From Streptomyces capitiformicae (lineage in GTDB: Bacteria > Actinomycetota > Actinomycetes > Streptomycetales > Streptomycetaceae): DNA of 64,000 nucleotides. Shown here one piece after another: positions 56,755-64,000 of this stretch. Below the pieces are notes generated by a model. It did not search any database. It was not told the origin of the DNA and saw nothing but the letters and a program-made list of their open reading frames with translations. Positions within the stretch are counted from its first letter, which is position 1. Each line of letters starts with the position of its first letter. The DNA is taken from NCBI RefSeq assembly GCF_002214185.1, contig NZ_CP022161.1, positions 2,417,767-2,481,766 on the forward strand, in the 5' to 3' direction. Made by a program: the position numbers and the translations under genes.

Positions 56755-56760
56755 TGCCCC

Positions 56761-56800
56761 AAGCCCCCTCCCAGCGGAGAAACCGCAGGCAGGGGGCTTA
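56761..56800. terminator. Nested-hairpin terminator of gpmA
   Basis: AAGCCCCCT (56761-56769) pairs with AGGGGGCTT (56791-56799) around an inner GCGG-AGAAA-CCGC hairpin. It follows the gpmA stop by 12 bases on the minus strand. Confidence 0.9.
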
Positions 56801-56811
56801 TCTGTAGACGC

Positions 56812-57573
56812 TTACTTCTTCTTGCCCTGGTTCTTGACCGCCTCGATCGCCGCCGCGGCCGCCTCCGGGTCGAGGTACGTGCCGCCCGGGTTCAGCGGCT
56901 TGAAGTCGGCGTCCAGCTCGTACGACAGCGGGATGCCCGTCGGGATGTTCAGGCCCGCGATGTCGGCGTCGGAGATGCCGTCGAGGTGCTTGACGAGGGC
57001 GCGGAGGGAGTTGCCGTGGGCGGCGACGAGGACCGTGCGGCCGGCGAGGAGGTCGGGGACGATGCCGTCGTACCAGTAGGGGAGCATGCGGGTGACGACG
57101 TCCTTGAGGCACTCCGTACGGGGGCGCAGCTCCGGCGGGATCGTCGCGTAGCGCGGGTCGGCGGCCTGGGAGAACTCCGAGTCGTCCGCGAGCGGCGGCG
57201 GCGGGGTGTCGTACGAGCGACGCCACAGCATGAACTGCTCCTCGCCGAACTCGGCGAGGGTCTGCGCCTTGTCCTTGCCCTGGAGGGCGCCGTAGTGGCG
57301 CTCGTTCAGGCGCCAGCTGCGGTGGACCGGGATCCAGTGGCGGTCCGCGGACTCCAGGGCGAGCTGGGCGGTGCGGATGGCGCGCCTCTGGAGAGAGGTG
57401 TGGAGCACGTCCGGGAGCAGGCCGGCGTCCTTGAGCAGCTCGCCGCCGCGCGTCGCCTCCTTCTCGCCCTTCGGAGTGAGGTTGACGTCCACCCAGCCGG
57501 TGAACAGGTTCTTCTCGTTCCACTCGCTCTCGCCGTGGCGGAGGAGGATCAGCTTGTACGGTGCGTCGGCCAT
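56812..57573 (-). CDS. gpmA: 2,3-bisphosphoglycerate-dependent phosphoglycerate mutase
   Basis: 253 residues. The RHGESEWN catalytic motif near the N-terminus ([20 protein letters not shown]), [17 protein letters not shown] and the later [17 protein letters not shown] carry the two active-site histidines. Interconverts 3- and 2-phosphoglycerate in glycolysis. It marks the return from accessory DNA to core genes. Confidence 0.97.
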   Translation of the reverse strand: MADAPYKLILLRHGESEWNEKNLFTGWVDVNLTPKGEKEATRGGELLKDAGLLPDVLHTSLQRRAIRTAQLALESADRHWIPVHRSWRLNERHYGALQGKDKAQTLAEFGEEQFMLWRRSYDTPPPPLADDSEFSQAADPRYATIPPELRPRTECLKDVVTRMLPYWYDGIVPDLLAGRTVLVAAHGNSLRALVKHLDGISDADIAGLNIPTGIPLSYELDADFKPLNPGGTYLDPEAAAAAIEAVKNQGKKK

Positions 57574-57791
57574 GGCCCCGAGCGTAATCGACGGCCGGGA
57601 ACGCCGGTACGCCCGGTCAGCAGGCGGACAGGAGGGGGCAGGAGGGGGATAGGAGGGGGACAGAGTGGGCCATAGGCAGCGAACAGCCGTGCCGACGGTT
57701 GACGGTGTCTGTTAATTGGGTGGCCCGGCGCGAGGGCGCGTTCGTAAGTTGTGCTGACCGACCGAGCCACTTACGTCCGTGGGGGACCCCT

Positions 57792-59069
57792 ATGCCACTC
57801 GTCGCCGCCAGACGCGCCGTCCGGGAGTCCGTCTCGGGGTTGCCCCGCGAGTTCTGGTGGCTGTGGACCAGCACGCTCGTCAACCGGCTGGGCGCGTTCG
57901 TCGCCACCTTCATGGCGCTCTACCTGACGCTGGACCGCGGGTACTCCGCCACGTACGCCGGGCTCGTGGCCTCGCTGCACGGCCTCGGCGGTGTCGTCTC
58001 CTCGCTCGTGGCGGGCGTGATGACCGACCGGCTCGGGCGGCGGCCCACGCTGCTCGTCGCCCAGGCCTCGACCGCCGCCTCGGTCGCGCTGCTCGGCTTC
58101 GTACGGGACCCCGTCGCGATCGCCGCCGTGGCCTTCCTGGTCGGCGCGACCAGCAACGCCTCCCGGCCGGCGGTGCAGGCGATGATGGCGGACATCGTCC
58201 GGCCCGAGGACCGCGTACGAGCCTTCTCCCTCAACTACTGGGCCATCAACCTCGGTTTCGCGGTCTCCTCCATGGCCGCCGGCTTCATCGCCGAGGTCAG
58301 TTATCTCGCGGGCTTCCTGATCGAGGCCGGCATGACCCTGGCCTGCGCGATCCTCATCTTCCTGAAGCTGCCGGAGTCCCGGCCGGAACGTACGCGGGAG
58401 GAGAAGGCCGCGGCCGACGAGGTCGGGCTCGGGACGGTGTTGCGCGACGGACGCTTCATGGGCGTCGTCGGGCTGTCCTTCCTCGTCGCCCTCATCTTCC
58501 AGCAGGGCGCGGTGGGCCTGCCGGTCGCGATGGGCGAGGCCGGCTTCACCCCCGCCGACTACGGCCTGGCCATCGCCGTCAACGGCGTCCTGATCGTCGC
58601 GCTGCAGATCCCGGTCACCCGTTTCATCGAGCACCGCGACCCGGGGCGGCTCCTCGTCATCTCGTCCGTGCTCGCCGGCTACGGCTTCGGCCTCACCGCC
58701 TTCGCCGGCTCCCTCGGTGTCTTCGCCCTCACCGTCTGCGTCTGGACCCTCGCCGAGATCATCAACGCGCCCACCCAGACAGGCGTCGTCGTACGTCTTT
58801 CGCCGGTGCACGGCCGGGGTCGATACCAGGGCATGTACACCATGTCCTGGTCCGTCGCCGCGCTGGTCGCCCCGGTGATGTCCGGCGTCGTCATCGACCG
58901 GTGGGGCGCGGAATGGCTGTGGGGGTTGTGCGCGGTGATCGGGACCGTGGCGGGAGCCGGGTACTGGGTGCTGATGCGGGGGATGCCGGTGGAGGAGAAC
59001 GGAGAGGAGATCCCACAGAGGCCGGTGGAAGCCCAGACGCCCGACCCCCTGCCCGAACAGACGGCCTGA
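57792..59069 (+). CDS. Major facilitator superfamily transporter
   Basis: 425 residues with about 12 membrane helices. The loop 2-3 motif DRLGRRPTLL is intact, as is the MSWSVAALVAPVMSGVVIDRWG C-terminal segment. It resembles MdtH/YfkF-type drug-efflux antiporters; the substrate is unknown. ATG at 57792 with a weak GGGGG before it. Divergent from gpmA. Confidence 0.9.
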   Translation: MPLVAARRAVRESVSGLPREFWWLWTSTLVNRLGAFVATFMALYLTLDRGYSATYAGLVASLHGLGGVVSSLVAGVMTDRLGRRPTLLVAQASTAASVALLGFVRDPVAIAAVAFLVGATSNASRPAVQAMMADIVRPEDRVRAFSLNYWAINLGFAVSSMAAGFIAEVSYLAGFLIEAGMTLACAILIFLKLPESRPERTREEKAAADEVGLGTVLRDGRFMGVVGLSFLVALIFQQGAVGLPVAMGEAGFTPADYGLAIAVNGVLIVALQIPVTRFIEHRDPGRLLVISSVLAGYGFGLTAFAGSLGVFALTVCVWTLAEIINAPTQTGVVVRLSPVHGRGRYQGMYTMSWSVAALVAPVMSGVVIDRWGAEWLWGLCAVIGTVAGAGYWVLMRGMPVEENGEEIPQRPVEAQTPDPLPEQTA

Positions 59070-59127
59070 CCTCCTCTGTGCGGCGCATGCCGACCCCACC
59101 ACTCACGCGTCACCGCGACGAACCCGA

Positions 59128-60372
59128 TCACCCCATCGCGTCCGACCGCTCAGCCAGACCACGCAACTCCGGTGAAGCCGACCGCCCTGCCATGAGCATC
59201 AGCTCACGGATCGCGCCACGAGCAGCGATGTGACTGCGGACCAGGTCGGGCGCGATCGTCTCAGCCCTCAGCAAGTGCTCCAGCGCGTCTCCGAACTGCC
59301 GACGCTGCACATGGGCCCGGCCGAGATCCATCAAGAGCCTGGCCTGCCGTTCAGCGGACAACCCGGTGGCGTCCAAGCCTTCGGCGATGTCGAGTGCTTC
59401 TCCGGCATCCCCGAGGTCAACGGCGGTGGCAACCGCCTGAACCTCCACGTTCGTAGGGCCGAACTCCAGATTGAAGTCATTGCGCTCGGCTCCGATGCGA
59501 GCAGCCACCGCTCGGGCCTTGTCGAGCTGCTCGCGGGCGACCGCGCGTTCACCCGCACGCGCATGCACCAGCGCGAGGGCAAGGTGGAGCGAACCGACGA
59601 CCGAGAGTTCCTCCGGAGCGGTCGATTCGGCTTCGGCGTGTCTGGCGAGGGTGTTGAGCGCTGCGGCGGCCGCGTGCTCGGCTTGGTCCAGGCGCTGGAG
59701 CCGTACGAAGGCGTGAATCAGCCGGAAGACACCGACAAAGACCCCGAGGCGGTCACCGGCGAGTTCCGCTGAACGGATCGCCCGGTCCGCCGCCAGCCAG
59801 GCGGCGTCTGCCTCGTCCTGGCGCACGAACGCCGCCGCAAGCGCCTGGTAGGTGCGGGCCAACAGCCGGTACATCTCAGGCTGGAAAGCGTCAGGGGCGG
59901 TCCGGGCAGCGCGTTCCAGCCGTGGCAGCAACACCCCCAACGTCCTGCTCAGGTCGGCGAATTGGTCGCCATGAGTCAGAGCCCAGACCCGTTCTACCTC
60001 CTCGCGCAGCTCGGCGACCGCGTCGGTCCGGAAGTCCTCCCGGGGCTCAAGAATGACGTCGAGTGCAGGGTGGCCCGAGATCACCAGCCGTGCCTGGTCG
60101 AGGTCGTTCGGCGCGGTGTCATCCTCAGCTCCGGCACTGGGGCCGACTGCTTCGGGAGCTTCGGGCTGGAGGACGTACAGAGGGACGCCGAGACCATCGG
60201 CGAGCAGTCGTAGGACATCCAGACGGTTCACCGGCTGGATACCACGTTCGACCTGCGACACCCAGCTCGCCGTCCGCCCGATCGCCGCGGCCAACTCGTT
60301 CTGGGTGAGGTCGCGCTGTCTGCGCAGTTCGGCCACTCGTGCGCCGAAAGCCCGACGCCCCTCCGAGGTCAC
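59128..60372 (-). CDS. XRE-family regulator with TPR domain
   Basis: 414 residues. N-terminal XRE helix-turn-helix (ARVAELRRQRDLTQNELAAAIGRTASWVSQVERG, about 10-43), a linker, then TPR-like helices (about 130-400) typical of peptide-sensing or cluster-linked regulators in actinomycetes. Its start overlaps the stop of the monooxygenase gene by 4 bases, so the two are co-transcribed. The palindromes at 60726-60775 are likely its operators. Confidence 0.88.
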   Translation of the reverse strand: MTSEGRRAFGARVAELRRQRDLTQNELAAAIGRTASWVSQVERGIQPVNRLDVLRLLADGLGVPLYVLQPEAPEAVGPSAGAEDDTAPNDLDQARLVISGHPALDVILEPREDFRTDAVAELREEVERVWALTHGDQFADLSRTLGVLLPRLERAARTAPDAFQPEMYRLLARTYQALAAAFVRQDEADAAWLAADRAIRSAELAGDRLGVFVGVFRLIHAFVRLQRLDQAEHAAAAALNTLARHAEAESTAPEELSVVGSLHLALALVHARAGERAVAREQLDKARAVAARIGAERNDFNLEFGPTNVEVQAVATAVDLGDAGEALDIAEGLDATGLSAERQARLLMDLGRAHVQRRQFGDALEHLLRAETIAPDLVRSHIAARGAIRELMLMAGRSASPELRGLAERSDAMG

Positions 60373-60689
60373 GGCTGTCCCACTACCTTCCCGGCCAGCG
60401 CATTGAGGAACGTCACTTCGACATCGGTCAGATACTGCTCGCGCTCATCGAGGAACCTCTTGGTGTGCGGCTGCGCCTCGTGCACCTCGAACGCGGCGCG
60501 GTCCTCGTACAGCTCATAGAAGACACGGATCAGCGGCTGATCCTCAGGAATGTGCGTGACGTACGCCAGCGTGCCCGGCTCCTGCGCCTTGATCCCCTTC
60601 AAGGTGTCAGCAGCCAACTTGTCAAAGGCAGTTGCCGCAGCTTGATCGCTCAACGTGAAGCGCACGACCAGCCCGAAACGTTCGCTCAT
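60369..60689 (-). CDS. Antibiotic biosynthesis monooxygenase (ABM) domain protein
   Basis: 106 residues from the ATG at 60689, 6 bases after GGAGGGA. ABM dimeric ferredoxin-like fold: FGLVVRFTLSDQAAATAFDKL, EPGTLAYVTHIPED, FYELYEDRAAFEVHEAQPHTKRFLDE. Cofactor-free quinol oxygenation is the family's best-known reaction. It is co-transcribed with the XRE regulator and divergent from the radical SAM operon. Confidence 0.87.
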   Translation of the reverse strand: MSERFGLVVRFTLSDQAAATAFDKLAADTLKGIKAQEPGTLAYVTHIPEDQPLIRVFYELYEDRAAFEVHEAQPHTKRFLDEREQYLTDVEVTFLNALAGKVVGQP

Positions 60690-60725
60690 GAGCACTCCCT
60701 CCAGTCTCGCCGAGTCTGTCAGGTG

Positions 60726-60775
60726 TGCGACTCGACTGCGAGTCGCAGTTTATCTTCATTCGCAGAGATTCTGCG
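60726..60775. promoter_or_regulatory. Two palindromic operators in the divergent control region
   Basis: TGCGACTCG-ACTG-CGAGTCGCA (60726-60747) is a perfect 9-4-9 palindrome. CGCAGA-GAT-TCTGCG (60761-60775) is a second one. Both lie between the divergent ABM-XRE genes and the radical SAM operon; the XRE protein is the natural candidate to bind. Confidence 0.7.
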
Positions 60776-60878
60776 AGTATGCTGCAATCGCGTCGCTACG
60801 AAGCGTGATCTATACGGCGGCGCAAGGAAGTTGGCGTGCCGTCCTGCCCAGCCGTTCGGCCCGCCACGACATGACAGA

Positions 60879-60910
60879 CCCCCGCAACCGCACTGCGAGC
60901 GGCCCGGGGG
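60879..60910 (+). promoter_or_regulatory. Leader hairpin before the radical SAM operon
   Basis: CCCCCG (60879-60884) pairs with CGGGGG (60905-60910), enclosing an inner CCGC/GCGG stem. It is placed about 30 bases before the first gene and could attenuate the operon. Confidence 0.4.
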
Positions 60911-60939
60911 CATGGCCCACCTGAACGAAGCAGGTAGAC

Positions 60940-61176
60940 ATGGCGCACTGTATCGCCCTCCTCGACGCGGTCCTCTGCACGTTGCTCTTGAGACTGCTGT
61001 TGCCCCCACGCGGTCGACATCGCGCGGTTCGTCGCCCAGTGGGTGGCCGATCCCTCTCGATCGCCACGACAACGCATGCAGAAGTGCACACTCCCCACCA
61101 GCATGAGCACCGGATCCGAGGCGAGGACTCCCCTCTCGTACGGCCTTATGTCCGCGTCGTGGAGGTGGCCGCGTAG
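60940..61176 (+). CDS. Small conserved Streptomyces protein with RGED motif
   Basis: 78 residues. A hydrophobic N-terminus (MAHCIALLDAVLCTLLLRLLLPPRG), a His-rich middle and the motif RGEDSPLVRPYVRV, which recurs (from memory) in small proteins near regulators and secondary-metabolite loci in Streptomyces. Function unknown. Its stop overlaps the next start by one base (TAGTG), marking an operon. Confidence 0.7.
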   Translation: MAHCIALLDAVLCTLLLRLLLPPRGRHRAVRRPVGGRSLSIATTTHAEVHTPHQHEHRIRGEDSPLVRPYVRVVEVAA

Positions 61177-61517
61177 TGAACCCCACGGATGAGACGAACC
61201 CTCCGGCCGGAACAGCCCGCCTCCTTCCCTGGTCCGGCATCGAAGGCAAACCCTGCTACCTCCTCACCGATGCGAACGAGGGCGGCTACGTCTCCCGGCT
61301 CGCCGACAACATGGAGTCCGTTCAGTTCGGCATGGGCAATGAACTACTGGGCCACGCCAAGCAGCTGATCGACGACCCGACGACCGGCTCTGTCGAACTC
61401 CGGTACCTCTCCGCCAGGTTGACCGAATCCCTACGAGACGTCCTCCGCGTCGCCGAAAGTCGTGGCGCGCGGCTGCTGCTCCCGAAGGACGCAGGAGGTC
61501 CGGCATGCACGAACTGA
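61176..61517 (+). CDS. Uncharacterised operon protein, possible RiPP accessory factor
   Basis: 113 residues, GTG start. LLPWSGIEGKPCYLLTDANEGGYVSRLADNMES and the helical ARLTESLRDVLRVAESRGARL end look conserved. No named domain. It overlaps the radical SAM gene by 13 bases. A role in binding the precursor peptide is a guess from position. Confidence 0.75.
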   Translation: MNPTDETNPPAGTARLLPWSGIEGKPCYLLTDANEGGYVSRLADNMESVQFGMGNELLGHAKQLIDDPTTGSVELRYLSARLTESLRDVLRVAESRGARLLLPKDAGGPACTN

Positions 61518-62650
61518 TCGCAAGTCCGTTCCTCGACGAGTGCCTCGTCTTACACCCCGGCCACGACGCCGGCGTACAAATCCCGCTCGCTCGGTACCTC
61601 GAACTCAGCAAGGCAGCGAGCACCGGCGACGACTCACCGCAGTGGCTCGTCGATGCCGCCCGTCAGGCGTGGCGCCTCGATCTCCCCTCGGATCGGCCCC
61701 TGCGCGACACGGTCCTCGTGCGCGCCCCCTCGCCGTACGGCATGGCCCGCGCGTCGTACGAGATCAACAAGGGCTGTGACTACGACTGTCCGCACTGCTA
61801 CCTCGGGTTGAAGCGTTTCGAGGGCATGCCATGGGACGACAAGGTCCGGCTGCTCGACATCATGCGCGACGCCGGCGTGCTCTGGCTTCAGATCACGGGC
61901 GGCGAACCGCTGATCGACCGGGAGTTCCCCGAGGCGTATGCGTACGCCTACGACCTCGGCATCATGCTGACCATCTCCACCAACGGATCACAGCTCCACA
62001 AGCCGAAGATCCTGGAGACGCTCGCCGGTCGGCCTCCGCATCACCTGTCCCTGAGCGTCTACGGCGCGACCGCGGAGACGTACGACGGTTTCACCCGCAA
62101 CCGTGGCGCGTTCGACCGCTTCATCCGCGGTCTCGACGCCGCCCGCGAGGCCGGCCTCCGCTCGCAGTTGAACATCGTCATCACGAAGGACAACGCTGAC
62201 GAGTTCGCCACGATGGAGAGCCTCGCCGAGCAGTACGGCCAAGTGTTCGTGTTCACCAACATGTCGCCCACCATCCAAGGCGACTCGGCCCCCATCCCGG
62301 AGCAGGCAACCAAGTACCTCCGCAAGCGGAAGCCGTTCACCGGCTGCAACGCCGGACATACCTTCTTCCACGCCGACCCGTTCGGCCACGCGTCCATATG
62401 CAAGATCGGCCGCGATCCACACATCCCGCTGATGCAGGAAGGCATCGAGGGACTCAAACGCCTCGGCGGGATCGCCGACGGCCTACAACTTCGCACCGGT
62501 GGCTGTGCCGGCTGCGCGTTCGGCCAAAAAGATGCCGACGGCAACCCGGGCGGCTGCACCACCTGCCGCCCCATGGCAAAGCTCTACCAGGAGGCGAAGG
62601 CACCACGAAACATGTACTGCCGGCATCCCGACCCCGAACCAGTGAGGTGA
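61505..62650 (+). CDS. Radical SAM protein with SPASM-like C-terminus
   Basis: 381 residues. The [4Fe-4S] motif CDYDCPHC near residue 97 is preceded by ASYEINKG and followed by GGEPLIDREF, STNGSQL and SLSVYGATAETYDGF. A cysteine-rich C-terminus (ICKIGRDP, GGCAGCAFGQKDADGNPGGC, TCRPM) fits an auxiliary Fe-S SPASM or Twitch domain. The N-terminal 80 residues are a separate domain. Probably modifies a peptide, most likely that encoded 3 bases downstream. Confidence 0.88.
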   Translation: MHELIASPFLDECLVLHPGHDAGVQIPLARYLELSKAASTGDDSPQWLVDAARQAWRLDLPSDRPLRDTVLVRAPSPYGMARASYEINKGCDYDCPHCYLGLKRFEGMPWDDKVRLLDIMRDAGVLWLQITGGEPLIDREFPEAYAYAYDLGIMLTISTNGSQLHKPKILETLAGRPPHHLSLSVYGATAETYDGFTRNRGAFDRFIRGLDAAREAGLRSQLNIVITKDNADEFATMESLAEQYGQVFVFTNMSPTIQGDSAPIPEQATKYLRKRKPFTGCNAGHTFFHADPFGHASICKIGRDPHIPLMQEGIEGLKRLGGIADGLQLRTGGCAGCAFGQKDADGNPGGCTTCRPMAKLYQEAKAPRNMYCRHPDPEPVR

Positions 62651-62653
62651 CCC

Positions 62654-62878
62654 ATGGCAACCGCCACTGAGCCCCGCACCATGGAACAGACCGCGCCTGC
62701 TTCCCCCGGGCCCGTCCTCGTCGCGATCACCCCCCGGCCGACCACCCCGGGGCCGCTCCCGGTCGCGATCACGTCCCGCCCGATCGCCGACGACGAGATC
62801 CGTATCACGACGGAGATCGGCACATTCTCCGAGAGCCTCGGCTGCTCGTGCCAGGCCGACGACGACCAGCCGTACTAG
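62654..62878 (+). CDS. Candidate RiPP precursor peptide
   Basis: 74 residues, ATG after GAGGTGA. The leader contains two copies of a PGPxxVAITxRP motif; the tail is DDEIRITTEIGTFSESLGC, then SCQADDDQPY, with a GCSC pair. The size, position directly after a radical SAM gene, and Cys-bearing acidic end suggest a modified peptide. Not recognised as a known precursor family. It could instead be a structural or metal-binding peptide. Confidence 0.7.
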   Translation: MATATEPRTMEQTAPASPGPVLVAITPRPTTPGPLPVAITSRPIADDEIRITTEIGTFSESLGCSCQADDDQPY

Positions 62879-62965
62879 GCGTTCTAGGCCTGACACGTAC
62901 CACCGAGCCGCCCTCACCCGTCATAGGGTCGGGGCGGCTCGTCCGTCCACCTTCAGGAACCCCAC

Positions 62966-63769
62966 ATGCCGGTAGACCGTATCCACTGGGACGACCTACC
63001 CCTCGGCGCCCGCCGCGCCGCCGAGGAGCAGATCGGCCCCGTTCTGCGCGCCGAGACAGCAGCAGCCGGGGCGAACTCCGGTATCGCCGCCACCGTCCAC
63101 ACCGCCGATTCGGTGCTCTTTGTCAAAGGCACGCCGATCGGTCAGGCCCGCATGCAGCGGCGCGAGGCCGCGATCAACCCTTATCTACCGCCCTCGTGCC
63201 CACAGCTGCTCTGGCACGTGCAAGCCTCCGGATGGGACCTGATCGGATACGAGCGCATCGTCGGACACCACGCCGACTACGCACCCGACTCCCGTGACCT
63301 TCCGCTCGTCGCCGACGCCGTGGTCGAGCTCCAGAACACCCCCTGCCCTGATATCGACCTCAAGCGCGCCGAGGACCGATGGAGCGGCTACGCAGACCCC
63401 GCCGGCGTCGAGCAGCTCGCCGGTAACAGGCTGCTGCACACCGACCTCGCCCCACACAACCTGCTCGTGACCGACCGTGCCCATCTGATCGACTGGGCAT
63501 GGCCCACCCGCGGCGCAGCATGGATCGACCCCGCCGTGCTCATCCTGCGACTCATGGAAGCCGGACACACCGCGTCGGCCGCAGACGCATGGGCCCGCGC
63601 TCAGTTCTCTTCATGGGCAGCGGCCTCGCACGCGTCCGTCGCCGCCTTCGCCGAGGCGAACGCCCGCTGCTGGGACGAGATCGCCCGCAACGACCCGCAA
63701 GACTGGAAGAAGCACATGGGGCGGCTCGCCCATGACTGGGTGACCTACTGGCGCGGGCAAACGTCGTAG
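62966..63769 (+). CDS. Kinase-like phosphotransferase (APH fold), cluster member
   Basis: 267 residues. Short APH-fold protein: LLHTDLAPHNLLVTD is the catalytic loop and HLIDWAWPTRGAAWID the metal loop, with Trp replacing the usual Phe/Gly of DFG. The phosphate loop is reduced to ANSGIAATVHT. It ends the operon and may phosphorylate a peptide or small molecule. 87-base gap to the peptide gene. Confidence 0.82.
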   Translation: MPVDRIHWDDLPLGARRAAEEQIGPVLRAETAAAGANSGIAATVHTADSVLFVKGTPIGQARMQRREAAINPYLPPSCPQLLWHVQASGWDLIGYERIVGHHADYAPDSRDLPLVADAVVELQNTPCPDIDLKRAEDRWSGYADPAGVEQLAGNRLLHTDLAPHNLLVTDRAHLIDWAWPTRGAAWIDPAVLILRLMEAGHTASAADAWARAQFSSWAAASHASVAAFAEANARCWDEIARNDPQDWKKHMGRLAHDWVTYWRGQTS

Positions 63770-63895
63770 CCGGCCCAAGGTGGATGCCACACAATGCCCT
63801 CGGGTACTTCGCGTAGGCAGTCGGCCGGTCTCCTGCCACGACGCCGACGACGTCGTGGCACAGGCGTGCTCGTATACGTAACAGTGATCGCAGGT

Positions 63896-64000
63896 TCAAG
63901 GCTCGATGAAGGTCAGCACGAGGATGATCACCGGAAGGGTGATCATCAGTGCCCCAGCACCGACCACAACAGAGGCGTACAGCGTCTGATGACCGGCCGT
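63896..64000 (-). CDS. Membrane protein, C-terminal fragment
   Basis: The last 34 codons of a minus-strand gene that continues past the right edge. It reads LYASVVVGAGALMITLPVII then LVLTFIEP and a TGA at 63896, a single membrane helix. Family cannot be told. Confidence 0.55.
   Translation of the reverse strand, partial: TAGHQTLYASVVVGAGALMITLPVIILVLTFIEP

Overview
The window is chromosomal DNA of a Streptomyces species. It has very high GC, GTG starts are frequent, and the gene content is typical of the genus: msiK, a nagK/nagA pair with DasR-type operators, phoP/phoR/phoU, terD, glucosyl-3-phosphoglycerate synthase, a GAF-PAS-GGDEF diguanylate cyclase resembling CdgB, and a CIRCE-controlled second groEL. 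From memory, the order matches the S. coelicolor core around SCO4296 (groEL2) to SCO4209 (gpmA). No alignment was run.

Layout. 0-6 kb: a partial carboxylesterase, an Old Yellow Enzyme, groEL2 behind two CIRCE elements, a cold-shock gene with a missing stop, a CysO-like sulfur carrier, and threonine synthase behind a SAM-I riboswitch. 6-16 kb: osmolyte and sugar metabolism (gpgS, otsA, otsB, a sugar-binding lipoprotein, nagK-nagA, a PfkB-type kinase, a carbohydrate-binding membrane protein). 16-31 kb: cdgB, a flavin reductase, an ECF41-type sigma factor, arfB, terD, a secreted beta-propeller protein, an M1 peptidase, a pentapeptide protein, several oxidoreductases (one truncated), and an APH-type kinase. 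31-46 kb: tRNA-Thr, msiK, a sugar nucleotidyltransferase, a DoxX protein, rlmB, cysS, ispF-ispD, carD, a lipoprotein, phoR-phoP and phoU with a PHO box between them, and a tiny Cys-rich protein. 46-57 kb: a decayed accessory stretch. It holds frameshifted genes (a membrane protein, an ECF sigma factor and its partner), a transposase remnant, an intact APH-like gene, secreted-protein remnants, an apparently intact ribosome-inactivating-protein (RIP) toxin gene, and a toxin-antitoxin-like pair whose first gene is broken. 57-64 kb: gpmA, an MFS transporter, then a compact cluster that looks like a radical-SAM RiPP locus: an XRE/TPR regulator and a monooxygenase facing a five-gene operon with two small conserved proteins, a radical SAM enzyme, a 74-residue Cys-containing candidate precursor, and a kinase-like protein. 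The right edge cuts a membrane-protein gene.

Recurrent themes. A GC-rich dispersed repeat with long inverted arms occurs in at least seven places, once inside the nagA reading frame. In-frame minisatellites swell the N-termini of several proteins. The most attractive leads are the radical-SAM cluster, the RIP gene, the SAM riboswitch on thrC, and the cluster of frameshifts at 46-50 kb, which could be real decay or sequence error.
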